From: Tetrahymena thermophila SB210 | Lineage: Eukaryota; Ciliophora; Oligohymenophorea; Hymenostomatida; Tetrahymenidae | Length of the DNA: 64,000 bases | NCBI RefSeq assembly: GCF_000189635.1 | Contig: NW_002476578.1 | Location: 62,001-126,000 of the forward strand | Reading direction: 5' to 3' | Shown here: piece after piece, positions 25,342-37,071 of the stretch | How positions within the stretch are numbered: position 1 is the stretch's first letter | Layout: each line of letters starts with the position of its first letter | Notes under the pieces: generated by a model | Databases searched by the model: none | The model's input: the letters and a program-made list of their open reading frames with translations, nothing else | Told to the model about the DNA's origin: nothing | Made by a program: the position numbers and the translations under genes

Positions 25342-25833
25342 TATATTGTATATTTATTATAATTTGTATTGAAAATATTTAATTTTTGTTACACTTTTCA
25401 ATTAAAGTTATATTTTATGAAAAACTTAGTAATAAATAACACTTTATTTTTTTCTTTATGAACAATAAAAACATAAGAATCTATTTGTATATTTTTCTCT
25501 TCTTATTTTCAATTTTCTTAGGGAACGAACAACAAATATTAATAATGTTAAATATACTATTTTTTTTAAGATTTGTTGCTAGTTAATATCTCTAAATTAA
25601 AAGACTGATCTATTGTATATTTATTATAATTTGTATTGAAAATATTTAATTTTTGTTACACTTTTCAATTAAAGCTATATTTTATGAAAAACTTCTTAAT
25701 AAATAACATTTTATTTTTTTCTTTATGAACAATAAAAACATAAGAATCTATTTGTATATTTTTCTCTTCTTATTTTCAATTTTCTTAGGGAACGAAGAAC
25801 AAATATTAATAATGTTAAATATACTATTTTTTT
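25309..25833 (+). repeat. direct duplication of about 260 bp, period 267
   Basis: The sequence from 25309 (TTGCTAGTTAATATCTC) to about 25569 returns at 25576-25833 with only a handful of changes. Unit 1 includes the last ~30 coding bases and TGA of array copy 1; unit 2 carries a second, unused copy of that gene end. The high identity of non-coding sequence shows a recent event. Confidence 0.92.
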
Positions 25834-27485
25834 TATTTATAAATTATTTTTAAATTTGATTTATAAAAAGACAATCAATATACCTAATATTCTCATAAAC
25901 TAAGACCATATTTAGAAATCTTAAAAGAATTTTTTTATTAAGCCAAATGAAGGACTAAATTTTTACAAAAATTTTGATTTGAGTTAGTCCGTAATTAATC
26001 AGAAACTACGGTAATCAAAATATATTTAAAAAGAAAAAAATAAATAGATTAGTTATATCTCTTATTTTCCTATCATAGTCACACTCAAATTCAAAAAAAT
26101 AAATCATAGTAATAGAAAATTAGTTCTATCTACTTAAAATAGGTATTTTTCCTAAATTTTAATAATGCTATATTATCTTATTTTGATTCTTATCAGGATG
26201 CTGATCAGGTTATCTATCTATTTTGTTGGATCTTGATAAAAAAAGTTTCTAATCCATAAAAGAAAAGATATGATGAAAACATCCAGCGAAAATGAGTAAT
26301 TTTAAGAAAATAAATAATAAAATTTTTCGAATTATCTGAAGCACTCAATCACTAATCAAAAGTAATTATGCTGTATTATTTTTCTTAATGACCGAATTAT
26401 ATTAATATTTGAATTTTTTGAGTGTGAATAATATTTAAAAACTGTAAATATAGCTTTATTCAACAACAAAAACGATATTCAAATAATATTTAGACAAAGA
26501 AAGTTAATTATTTATAATAATTTTATACTATTAGGCCATTTATTATATTCTTATACTATTTTTAATATCTTAATCTAATTAATTATAAAATTGATAAAGT
26601 TCTTACTAGTGTGATTAGGTAGCTAGCTGATCAAAGATTAGATATGTATTACCAAATATGATCAAAAATATGTAATTTATAATTATATTAATCCCTAGTA
26701 ACTAAAAAATATTTATGATTAACTAATTATTTAATAATATATGTAAGTATAAATATAAAAAATTACATTCATACATGATAATTTTAATTTGGAAATTAAG
26801 AAATTATTGTGTAAAATCAAATAATTTATTGACTTTATAATATCATTTAGTTAATATTAACTTATATACTTACTTAATTTGTAATTCTTTAAAAATACAA
26901 ATATTAGAAATAACTCAACCACTTTATTTTTATTTTTTATAAGATTATTTATTTATAAATTAAAATATATAAAATTTTATTATTGAAGGGGTATTTCAGT
27001 TTCGAAATCTATTTCATTAAAGCAAAAGATATTTATTATGTTTTTAAAATAAAAGATGAAGAATAATTATAAAATTTATAAGCTCCTCTTTTATATTGTT
27101 TTTAATTACTTTCTTATGGCAGAAATATTCACTCTGCTCAGTGTATCCTACCCCAAATAGACAAAACAATAACTAATTAACTAAAAAAAACAATTAATTA
27201 CTTAAATCTATTAAAATAAATAAATCTATGAAATACTAGATCTATTTGATCTTTATTTTGTAATACATCTGTTTATAAATCTTATATTGTTATCTTACAA
27301 ATTATCAAAAATTAAGATAAACATGCTATACTTAGAAAAACAAATACGCAACAAAAATTTGAATTAGTAGGTATAAGTGCTGTACATTTACATATAAAGC
27401 ATGACATTTAAATATCATAAATATAAATAATAAACTTAAGATAGAAAACATTATAATGAGAAATTAAAAGTAATTAGCTTGTTAA
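25834..27485. other. spacer between copies 1 and 2 (shared with 31.1-32.76 kb)
   Basis: No gene. From about 26041 to the start codon of copy 2 this spacer aligns, with many small gaps, to 31480-32757 upstream of copy 3: for example GATTAGTT...CACACTCAAATTCAAAAAAATAAATCAT, GATGCTGATCAGG, TTATTGAAGGGGTA.TTCAGTTTC and TTACTTTCTTATGGCAGAAATATTCACTCTG occur in both, in order. The last of these is a candidate conserved upstream element. Confidence 0.75.
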
Positions 27486-30345
27486 ATGGAAAATTAGATT
27501 CTTTTGATTGATGAAGAAAATCAACTGAGCCATTCAAACAACATTTAAACCTCAGTTGAAGATTTCTATTTTCTTATCCAAAATTTGACTTATGAAGAGT
27601 TCCTTTCACAAAATTTTGAAAGAATTAAACTTTATTCAGAAAAAGACGACAACAAATATCAAACTGCTTTTTGGCATTTAGATGTAATTCTAAACTAAAA
27701 GATTTGTATGTATCAATAAAAAGAAGAACAACCAATTCAAAAAATTCTCCAGACAAAAGGTAATACCATCAAAATGTTACCAAATCAAGTAAATTTGACA
27801 ATAAGGTATACACCACTACTAGATTGGAACTTAAACTCTCCTTAAATTAAATTAGAACTAACCTAAAAATAAGAAAATATCCAAGAACCTCATTAAATGA
27901 AAGGTTTAAGTAAATAATAACTTAAGCAAATAAAAGATTTCGGATATTTTTATGTGTAAAATAATTATTTTGAAATAAGATTCATTATTTTAAATCTTAA
28001 AATATTAGTTAAAGGTAATTGAATAATTCAATTGAAAGATGGAAAATCTCAGAATCGTTTTATACTCCAAAGAACAGTCTTTAATATAGCAATTAATTGC
28101 AAGTTTTAAAATAAAGTTTGACAAAATCTCTCAAAATGTAATCCATTAAATTATATTTTTTACAAATATTTTATATAAATAAAACTGAAATATTAATTTT
28201 TTTATTGTAATTTTAGTAATAAATTAATTAACTAACTGAGAATATCTATTAAATTTCTAATATTTTTTTTTAATTTTAAATAAACTTAGTCTTTACAATG
28301 AATAGAATATACTTGGTTATAAGAATTTAAGAAAAAAAGAATTCGAAGATTTTAGTTTAAAAAATATCTCTTTACTCTAAGGAGTTATAGGAGTTATAAA
28401 TATTCCATATTAATTGTTTGGTATTTTATTCGGAGTTCCCATGTACAAAAAAGATTCATAAATTATAAAAGAAAAAATGACTATGGAAGACTTTGTAGAA
28501 TCTTTAAAGAAATAATTAAACATTACATCTAGTAAGAAAGTTGCTGACTACTTAGAGCTAATTTAATGCTTAAATATATCTCCTATAGCCTATTTATATG
28601 AATCAATCCAAAAGTTTGAAGGAGGAGAAATTACTTTAGTAAACTTAGAAAACTTTAAACACATCCTTTTTCTTTATTGCCACAAAAAGATGTTTGATTA
28701 AATCAATTAAAAACTCTAAGAATCATTCCAAGATATTTAAAACATTTCTAAGTTGGTCTTTGAAACTATAGTTGCATAATACTTTTTAAATTTATTTAAT
28801 TTCGAGCAATAAGCTCTATATAAAGATATTAAAAACTAATTTAATACTACCTTTTCAAAAAACTTATTGAATTTTATGAATGATGCAGCTTTTTAAACAA
28901 ACACTATTTTATATAGTTAAATAGAAAATAATGATAAATACTTCTGGAAACTCACATTACTAAAAGTTTTAATGATGAATCATTTTAAATAATATTTTAA
29001 TTTTTTAGTTTATAGTCAGTTAGGCCTGCAAATTATATTTAGTAAGACTTCTAAATATGGCCATAAAACAATTTACTAAGAATTTTAAGAGATAAAATAC
29101 TATATTTAGTAAAGACGGAGTCGTAATGAAGAAAATGCTGATGATAGTGATGATGATGATAATGATGATGGAATATTTGGTCCTTGCTGTAGCAGATTTA
29201 GTAGACTTTTTATTGTCTACTTATGCAAGTATTTCCTTTATGGAATCATATTTCTTAATATTTTGAAAAGACTGATCATGATTATTATAATCCTATTCAT
29301 ATTTACTGCTTACGTATGTTATATTATGTTGCTACTAATAATCATCGCTGCTTATACTCTTATAAATGTATTCATATATGACACACTGTTCTCTTCTTAG
29401 GCTATTGACACCATTCCTAAATTCCTGCCCCTTCCCAGAATAATTTTAAAATTATTTACATCTTTACTCTTAACAATTTTTGTGCTTTTATATTTTATTT
29501 CTCATTGCCTAATTGCAATAATAAAATTTAGCTTTTATTAACTGATCTCTTTACATTAAACTGTAAAAAATAGGTTAACTTATTTACTAATATACTTTTT
29601 TGCATAAGTACCATAACTTGAAACTAAATACTGTAAAAGAGACTCAGAAGTTACAAATAGTTAAAAAAACTAAATATTTTAACTTTCTTTTGAACAAATA
29701 AAAACAATTGTGGACATAGAGATTAATTTATTTTCTTTCTATTAAAAGTTAAAAAGAATTGAATGTGATTAATAAGTATTAAATGAAAAAAATGATGCTT
29801 ATACTAAATTGATTATTAATTATCTACCTTTTAATGAATAAGGCAACTAAATAAAAAAGAAACAAACATTTTACTCTATTAGGTTAAGCTAAAATCTGAA
29901 AGATATTACTCAAAAATTGAATGAGAAATTTAATTTGACTGGATATCTTACTAATTATAAATATAAATATACTTAATAATAGTACAACAACGTATTCTTA
30001 TAATTATTTGACTACTTAAGCTAAAAACCTGAAACAAAGTAGGAATGTTTTTGGTAAGCTTATGACTGCGAACAAGGCAATTATAAATAAATAACAAAAT
30101 TTTTTTTGAGATAAATCTTTTGTGGATATGAATACAAATAAAAAAGCTACAAAGAAATGAAAAAGGAGCTCGTATTGGTTTAAGATGACTAAAACGATTT
30201 AGACAAGATTAATGAATATTTAAAATAAACATTTCAATTAACCAATATTTATAATATTTAGAATTCAGATTATGAAATTTAGAACAAATTACAAAATGTT
30301 TTAATTTTAGTAACAAATGAGTTTGATATTAATAACACCTTTTGA
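27486..30345 (+). CDS. array membrane-protein family, copy 2
   Basis: 882 residues, three exons; introns 27956-28014 and 28138-28289, phase 2; exon 2 is 123 nt. Motifs in order: RWKISESFYTPKNSL, INIPYQLFGILFGVP, KYFWKLTLLKV, an Asp-rich run (SDDDDNDDGIFGPCCSR, motif near residue 490), four hydrophobic helices (about 505-625, e.g. LIMIIIILFIFTAYVCYIML), QLSFEQIKTIVDIEI, then YLPFNEQ. The N-terminal ~470 residues have no signal peptide and look cytosolic; the last ~260 residues are hydrophilic and helical. Close sister of copy 3; together they form a subgroup marked by the GPCC rather than GDCC form. Function unknown; a membrane-anchored scaffold or channel-like subunit are possibilities, neither supported directly. 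Confidence 0.88.
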
Positions 30346-32757
30346 TATGAAGTCCAGTGCTTAAAAAAATATAATATATTTAAATTTAGGCTTCTTAGTT
30401 TTTTTTATTGGTATCCTAAAAATAATACTCACTCTGTTAGAGTAAAGCTTATGCTTAAAAATTTTATTTATTTTTTATGAGATATGGGATTATCAATAAT
30501 GTATATATAAATATTCATATGAACGAATATAGTTTATGTGTAAATTATTTTAAAAACAATTTTTAGTAATAATAATGCAAATTTAAATGAATCTAATTTT
30601 AAATCCTAACTAACAATTTTTATTATGAAATAAATTCACTATGTGTAGTATTTTTTATTTTTCTGATAGATTTTATTAATGATTTTAAATCCTATTTTAT
30701 AGAAATATGTAAAAGTTATTAATCTAAAATTAAACTGAAATAGATTTCAACTTTTTAAATAACATTTAATCTATTACATTATATTTAACTTATCCATTTT
30801 ATTCTTTTCAATCAGGTTTTATCTATCACATTAATTATTCTATATACCATTAAAAAGATTAAACTAATAAATTAATTTTTTCTCAATTTTAATTAACTTA
30901 GTTTACACTCAAATTCTTCAGAATAAACCAATTTCGGGTCAGTAGGAATACGGTCTAAGATCTAAAAATAAAAGCAAAAAATATAAATATTTTATTTAAT
31001 TATTTTTTAAACATAATAAGACAAAAACATTGGGTTTATAGTTTTTTAGTATATTTATGCTTATAGAAACTTGTATAAGTGTTTAAAATTTAAATAAAAT
31101 AAATAAATTTTAATCTTTAATATTACATTTAAATTTTCAAACCTATAAAGTTGTATACGAGTAATTTTGAGAAAATAATTGATAAAATTTTTCAAATTAT
31201 TGAAGTGCTTACTAATCAAAATGGAAATAATATTTAAAAACTCTAAATATAGTTTTCTTCTATAACAAAAACGATATTCAAATAATATTTTTAGTATACT
31301 ATATGTTTATAGAAACTTGAAAAAGTGTTTAAAATTTTAACAAATTTCTTTTAAAAATTTTAAATAAAATAAATAAATAAATTTTAACCTCTTACATTTC
31401 ATTTATATTTCAAACCTACCATTTAATTCAATTTTGATAGAAATAATCAAATTATTGTATTAATATTTAAAATGAAAAAAATAATAGATTAGTTCTTTCT
31501 CAACTTCTCCTATCTTAGTTTACACTCAAATTCAAAAAAATAAATCATACATAAATAGTGTTGGAAATTAGTTCTATACACTTAAGTAAGTAAATATTTA
31601 TTTTTCCTAAATTTAAGAAATAATTTTTTAGATTAAATAATTTTAATGATGCTATAATATCTTATTTTGATTCTTATGAGGATGCTGATCAGGTTTTATC
31701 TATTTTGGTTGGATTTTGATAACAAAAGTTTCCAATCCATTAAAGCAAATATCAAAACATCCATCAAATATGAGTAACTTTGAAAAAATAAATAATAAAA
31801 TTTTTCAAATTATCTGAAGCTCTCATTAATCTATAGTAATCATATTTCATTATTTTTCTTAAAGACAGACCGAATTATATAAATATTTTAAATGTTTAGA
31901 ATGTGAATAATATTTAAAAACTCTAAATATAGCTGTCTTCAACAAGAAAAATAAATGGTATTTAAATAATATTTAGACAAAGAAAGTTAATTATTTGTAA
32001 TGATTTTATACTATTAAGTGTTTACATTCTTATATTATTCTAAATATCTTAATTTAATTAATTATAAAAAGAATAAAGTGCCACTTATTATGATTAGGTA
32101 GCTGATCAAAAATTAGATATAAATTACCACACTAATTATTTAATAAAAATATATGTATAATAATAAATATAGCTGTTCCTGCATTTAAAATAATTTTTAT
32201 ATAGCTAATGAATATTTTTTTTTTAAATCTCAAGCTGCTTTGCCCTCCTAATTTTATTATTGAAGGGGTACTTCAGTTTCAAAATCTATTTCACTAAAGT
32301 AAACAATATTAATTATGTTTTTAAAATAAAAGTAAGTGAATAATAATAAAATTTATAAGCTCCTTTTTTATATTGTTTTTAATTACTTTCTTATGGCAGA
32401 AATATTCACTCTGAACAGTCCTACTCCAAATGTACAAAACGCTAACTAATTAACTAAAACAATTAATTACCTAAATCTATTAAAATAAATAAAATATATG
32501 AAATATTTAAATTGTTTTTATTTTTATTTTGTAATGCATCACTTTATTAAAGCTTATATTAATATCATACAAATTATCAAAAATTAAGATAAGAATGCTA
32601 ATCTTAGAAAAACAAATACGTGACAAAAATCTGAATTAGTAGGCGTAATTGCAGTGCATTTACTTATAAATTATAGCATTAATAGCTCACAAAAATAAAT
32701 AATAAACTTAACATAGAAAATATTAAAACGATAAATTAAAAGTAATTAGCTAATTAA
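30346..32757. other. spacer between copies 2 and 3
   Basis: Contains a short fossil of the family's membrane region (30360-30450, listed separately), then about 600 bases of AT-rich DNA, then two partial repeats of the spacer found upstream of copy 2. The block at 31141-31290 and the block at 31760-31980 both match 26280-26500, so this segment is itself duplicated. No intact gene. Confidence 0.65.
30360..30450 (+). pseudogene. fossil of the family's membrane-helix region
   Basis: TTTTATTGGTATCCTAAAAA and the following bases (28 identical in a row) match the membrane segment of copy 5 at about 46051-46078 (coding PFIGILKIILS). Flanking similarity extends to roughly 30360-30450. It lies 15 bases or more beyond the stop codon of copy 2 and has no frame of its own, so it is a remnant of a lost copy-5-like gene. 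Confidence 0.75.
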
Positions 32758-35601
32758 ATGGAAAATTAGATTCCTTTGATTGATGAAGAAAATTAACTGA
32801 GCTCGTCTAACAACATTTAAACCTCAGTTGAAGATTTCTATTTTCTTATCCAAAATTTGACTTATGAAGAGTTCCTTTAACAAAATTTTGAAAGAGTTAA
32901 ACTTTATTCAGAAAATGACAACAAAAAATATCAGACTGCTTTTTAGCATTTAGATGTAATTCTAAACTAGAAAATATGTATGTATCAATAAAAAGAAGAA
33001 CAACCAATTCAAAAAATTCTCCAAACAAAAGGCAATGCCATAAAAATATTACCAAATCAAGTAAATTTGAGAATGAGGTATACACCCCGACTAGATGGAA
33101 ATTTAAACATTCCTTAAATTGAATTAGAGCTAACCTAATAATAAGAACACATTCAAGATCCTTATTAAATGAAAGGTTTAAGTAAATAATAACTTAAGCA
33201 AATAAAAGATTTCGGATACTTTTATGTGTAAATTAATTATTTTGAAATAAGAATTGTTATTTTTAATCTTCAAATTTTTATTAAAGGTAATTGAATAACT
33301 CAATAGAAAAATGGAAAATTTAAGAATCGTTTTATACCCCAAAAAGCAGTCGTAAATACAGTAATTAATTGCAAGCTTTAAAATAAAGTTTGACTAAATC
33401 CCTTAAAATGTAATCGATTAAATTATAATTTTTCAAATATTTTATATAAATTTAACTGAAATATTAATTTTTTTCATTGTAAATTTCCTAATTAACTATA
33501 AAGTTTCTGATATTATATTTGTTTAATTTTAAATAAAATTAGACTATACAACGAATAGAATATACTTGATTATAAGAATTTAAGAAAAATAGAATTTGAA
33601 GATTTTAGTATAAAAAACATCTCTTTACTCTAAGGAGTTATTGGAGTTATAAATATTCCATATTAGTTGTTTGGTCTTTTATTCGGAGTTCCCATGTACC
33701 ATAAATATTCATAAATAATATAAGAAAAAATAACTATAAAAGACTTAGTAGAATCTTTAAAGAAATAATTAAACATTACATCTGGTAAGAAAGTTGCTGA
33801 CTATATAGAGATAATTTAATGCTTAAATTTTTCTCCTGTAACATATTTATATGAAGCAATTCAAAAGTTTGAAGGAGGAGAAATTACTTTATTAAACATA
33901 ATAAACTTAAAACATATCCTTTTTCTTTATTGCTACAAAAAGATGTTTGATTAAATCAATTAATAAATCTAAGAATCAAAGAAAGAAGAAATCCAAGATA
34001 TATAAAACATTTCTAAGTTTGTGTTTGAAACAATAGTTGCATAATACTTTTTAAGTTTATTTAATTTCGAGCAGCAAGCTTTATATAAAGATATTAAAAA
34101 TTAATTTAATACAACCTTTTCAAAAAACTTATTGAATTTTATGAATGATGCAGCTTTTTAAACAAATGCTATTTTACATAGTTAAATAGAAAATAATGAT
34201 AAATACTTCTGGAAACTCATTTTACTAAAAACTTTAATGATAAATTATTTTAAATTATCTTTTAATTTTTTAGTTTATAGTTAGTTGGGTTTGTAAGTTA
34301 TATTTAGTAGGACTTCTATATTTGGCCATAAAACAATTTACTAAGAATTTTAAGAGATAAAATACTAAATTTAGTAAAGACATAGTTATAATGATCAAGA
34401 TGCTGACGATATTGACGATGATGATGACGGAATATTTGGTCCTTGCTGTAGCAGATTTAGTAAACTTTTGTTTGTTTACTTATGCAAGTATTTCTTTTTT
34501 GGAATCATATTTCTTAATATTTTGAAAAGACTGATCATGATTATAATAATCATATTCATATTTACTACTTAATTATTTAATATTATATTACTACCAATAA
34601 TCATGATTGCTTATGCTCTTTTTAATGTATTAATATATGACACACTGTTCCCTTCTTAGGCTATTGAAACCATTCCTAAATTCCTGTCCCTTCCCAGAAT
34701 AATTTTAAAATTATTTACATCTTTACTCATAACAATTTTTGCACTTTTATATTTTATTTCCCATTGCTTAATTGCAATAATAAAATTTAGCTTTTATTAA
34801 CTGATCTCTTTACATTAAACTGTAAAAAATAGGTTAACTTATTTACTAATATACTTTTTTGCATAAGTACCATAACTTGAAACTAAATACTGTAAAAGAG
34901 ACTCAGAAGTTACAAATAGTTAAAAAAACTAAATATTTTAACTTTCTTTTGAACAAATAAAAACAATTGTGGACATAGAGATTAATTTATTTTCTTTCTA
35001 TTAAAAGTTAAAAAGAATTGAATGCGATTAATAAGTATTCAATGAAAAAAATGATGCTTATACTAAATTGATTATTAATTATCTACCTTTTAATGAATAA
35101 GGCAACTAAATAAAAAAGTAACAAACATTTTACTCTCATAGGCTAAGCTAAAATCTGAAAGATATTTCTCAAAACTTGAATGAGAAATTTAATTTGACTG
35201 AATAATCTAATTATTAATATAAATATACTTAATAGTAGTACAACAGCATATTCTAATAATTATTTGACTACTTAAGCTAAAAACCTGAAACAAAGTAGGA
35301 ATGTTTCTGGTAAACTTATGACTGTGAACAAGGCAATTATAAATAAATAACAAAAATTTTTTTGAGATAAATCTTTTGTAGAGATGAATGCAAATAAAAA
35401 AGCTACAAAGAAATGAAAAAGGAGCTCGTATTGGTCTAAGATGATAAAAATGATTTAGATAAGATTAATGAATATTTAAAATAAACAGTTCAATCAACCA
35501 ATATTTACAATATTTAGAATTCAGATTATGAAATTAAGAACAAATTACAAAATGTTTTAATTTTAGTAACAAACGAGCCTGATAATAATAACACCTTTTG
35601 A
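32758..35601 (+). CDS. array membrane-protein family, copy 3
   Basis: 883 residues, three exons; introns 33228-33286 and 33410-33542, phase 2; exon 2 is 123 nt. It matches copy 2 throughout: the first line of the protein differs by only a few residues, and the last third (about 34680-35600 against 29420-30345) is almost identical in DNA. Motifs: KWKIQESFYTPKSS, INIPYQLFGLLFGVP, KYFWKLILLKT, DDDDDGIFGPCCSR near residue 493, four helices, QLSFEQIKTIVDIEI. Relative to copy 2 it has small in-frame indels (for example four extra residues KKEE near 33980 and a shorter loop near 35200), all multiples of three, which argues that it is under selection as a protein. Confidence 0.88.
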
Positions 35602-35672
35602 TATGAAGTCAAACACTTAAAATAATATATATATAATAAAAATTAGTAAAATTCAAGCTCTACCAATAAACA

Positions 35673-35907
35673 TTTACAAAACCCAAAATAATATTTATCG
35701 CATTATTTCTCAGTTTTTTTTATAATTATTTTGTTTTTGTTAATAATTTTTCTGCTCAAAAATTAATATATTAAATAAGCTTTGCAAATGAAAATTTACA
35801 AAACCCAAAATAAAATTTTTGTTGCATAATTTCTCAATGTTTTATATAATAATTTTCTTATCTATTTTTTTTTTAAATTTTCCTGCTCAGAAATTAACAT
35901 ATTAAAT
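35673..35907. repeat. tandem repeat, two units, period 122
   Basis: TTTACAAAACCCAAAATAA begins at 35673 and again at 35795. Each unit continues through a TTTCTCA.TTTT motif, a T-rich tract and TTTCTGCTCA/CCTGCTCAG..AATTAA.ATATTAAAT. The units differ by several substitutions and small gaps, so the duplication is not recent. Confidence 0.8.
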
Positions 35908-36026
35908 CTTTTATTTTAATAAAAATTAATTTTGAAGAAATACTAACAAATATAATAAAAGATTATTTCAAATAGTTCATTTTTGAACAAACCTAAATTA
36001 TTTATCTTAAAACTTCATTATTTCAG

Positions 36027-36050
36027 TTAGTACATACATACATACATACA
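36027..36050. repeat. (ACAT)n microsatellite
   Basis: Five units of a four-base ACAT/CATA motif in a row, followed within 60 bases by a related ACCT-rich patch (36104-36122). Confidence 0.85.
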
Positions 36051-36099
36051 AACATGAATTTTTACAAAATAATATTTTTTATCTTTTTTTAGTGAATTG

Positions 36100-36940
36100 T
36101 ATTTACCTACCAACCTACCTACTTCCGGTATATATTTTTAGTTTATTAATCTTAAAATTAAAATTGAATGGATGTAAGAAAATTTTTTAAGCTTATTTGT
36201 TTTTTTCACTTTATCATGTCTGATCAGCATCCCTTATTTGTTTGAAGTATTATTATTAGTGCTAAAATGTTGTAGAAAAAAGCAATTTAATTATATTTTA
36301 ATATTGTAATCTTGAAAAAAATTTTCGAGAGATTTATTCTTTCTATTATCAATTGTTGACTTAACTTACTTAATTTGCGAGAAAATAGGATAGACCAAAT
36401 AAAACTAACTAAATTGTAGTAAAAAATATGCTTAATAATAATCTAAGATTTAAAAGTGAAACAAATTGTAGTTAAATAGACTATTAAATAGTTGTCATAA
36501 AAATTTTTATATGCAACTATATTTGTAGTATTATTATTAGCTTTAACCAATATTCACTAACATACTTTATTTAAATAAATATAATATACAAAACAAAAAT
36601 AAGAATTTTTAAAATTCTATACAAAATAAATTGATTGGATTGGATTTCTCATCTAAAATATCAAATCAGCTTTATGCTAAATGCTAATTTAAGTTACATT
36701 AAATTAATTTATAAAACAAGTACTATTTTTTGAAAAAAACCAATCATTCCCGTTTATAATATTTTCACTTATTTATTATTTAAAAAAAACATCATAATCA
36801 ATTATTTTAAAAATAGAATTACAAATAATTTATGAATAAGTAAAATATAAAATTACTTAGCGTGCATATCTAATAGTGCTTTATATTTTTATTTGAAAAA
36901 AATTTCTGTGAATTAATCAATTAATTACCTTACTAAAATT
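36100..36940 (+). repeat. copy of the spacer that follows array copy 4
   Basis: Aligns in order with about 42090-42990: TTTTTAGTTTATTAATCTTAAAATTA against TTTTTAGTTTATTTATCTTAAAATTA (shortened here to the shared pattern), CTGATCAGCAT, AAATGTTGTAGAAAAAAGCA, GAGATATTTATTCTT-type text, and TAAATTAATTTATAAA. The match ends at 36940 exactly where the fossil gene end begins. Confidence 0.75.
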
Positions 36941-37071
36941 CATGGTTAGTTTTCCTAATTTAGTGAAAAATCTTTATTTAAATAACTAACTAGATCACAA
37001 AAATTCAACCCTATAGATGAACTTTTAATTAATTACATAATTAAGTATCTTTAACAAAAACTTTTAATAAT
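36941..37071 (+). pseudogene. fossil 3' end of a copy-5-type family gene
   Basis: Beginning at CATGGTTAG, this reads HGQFSQFSEKSLFKQLTRSQ in one open frame and reaches TGA after about 43 codons, matching the C-terminal end of copy 5 (from 46845; HGQYSQFSEKSLFKQLTRS) and copy 9 (from 62656). Nothing of the 2.6 kb of upstream gene is present. Similarity to the copy 5 region continues non-coding to about 37330. A truncated gene remnant. Confidence 0.85.

Noticed and set aside
35673..35907. Direct repeats considered as a CRISPR array
   Set aside because: Only two diverged units, eukaryotic context, no cas genes.
36104..36122. ACCTACCAACCTACCT run as a telomere or chromosome-breakage sequence
   Set aside because: It lacks the CCCCAA telomere unit and does not match the breakage consensus; it looks like a degenerate simple repeat.
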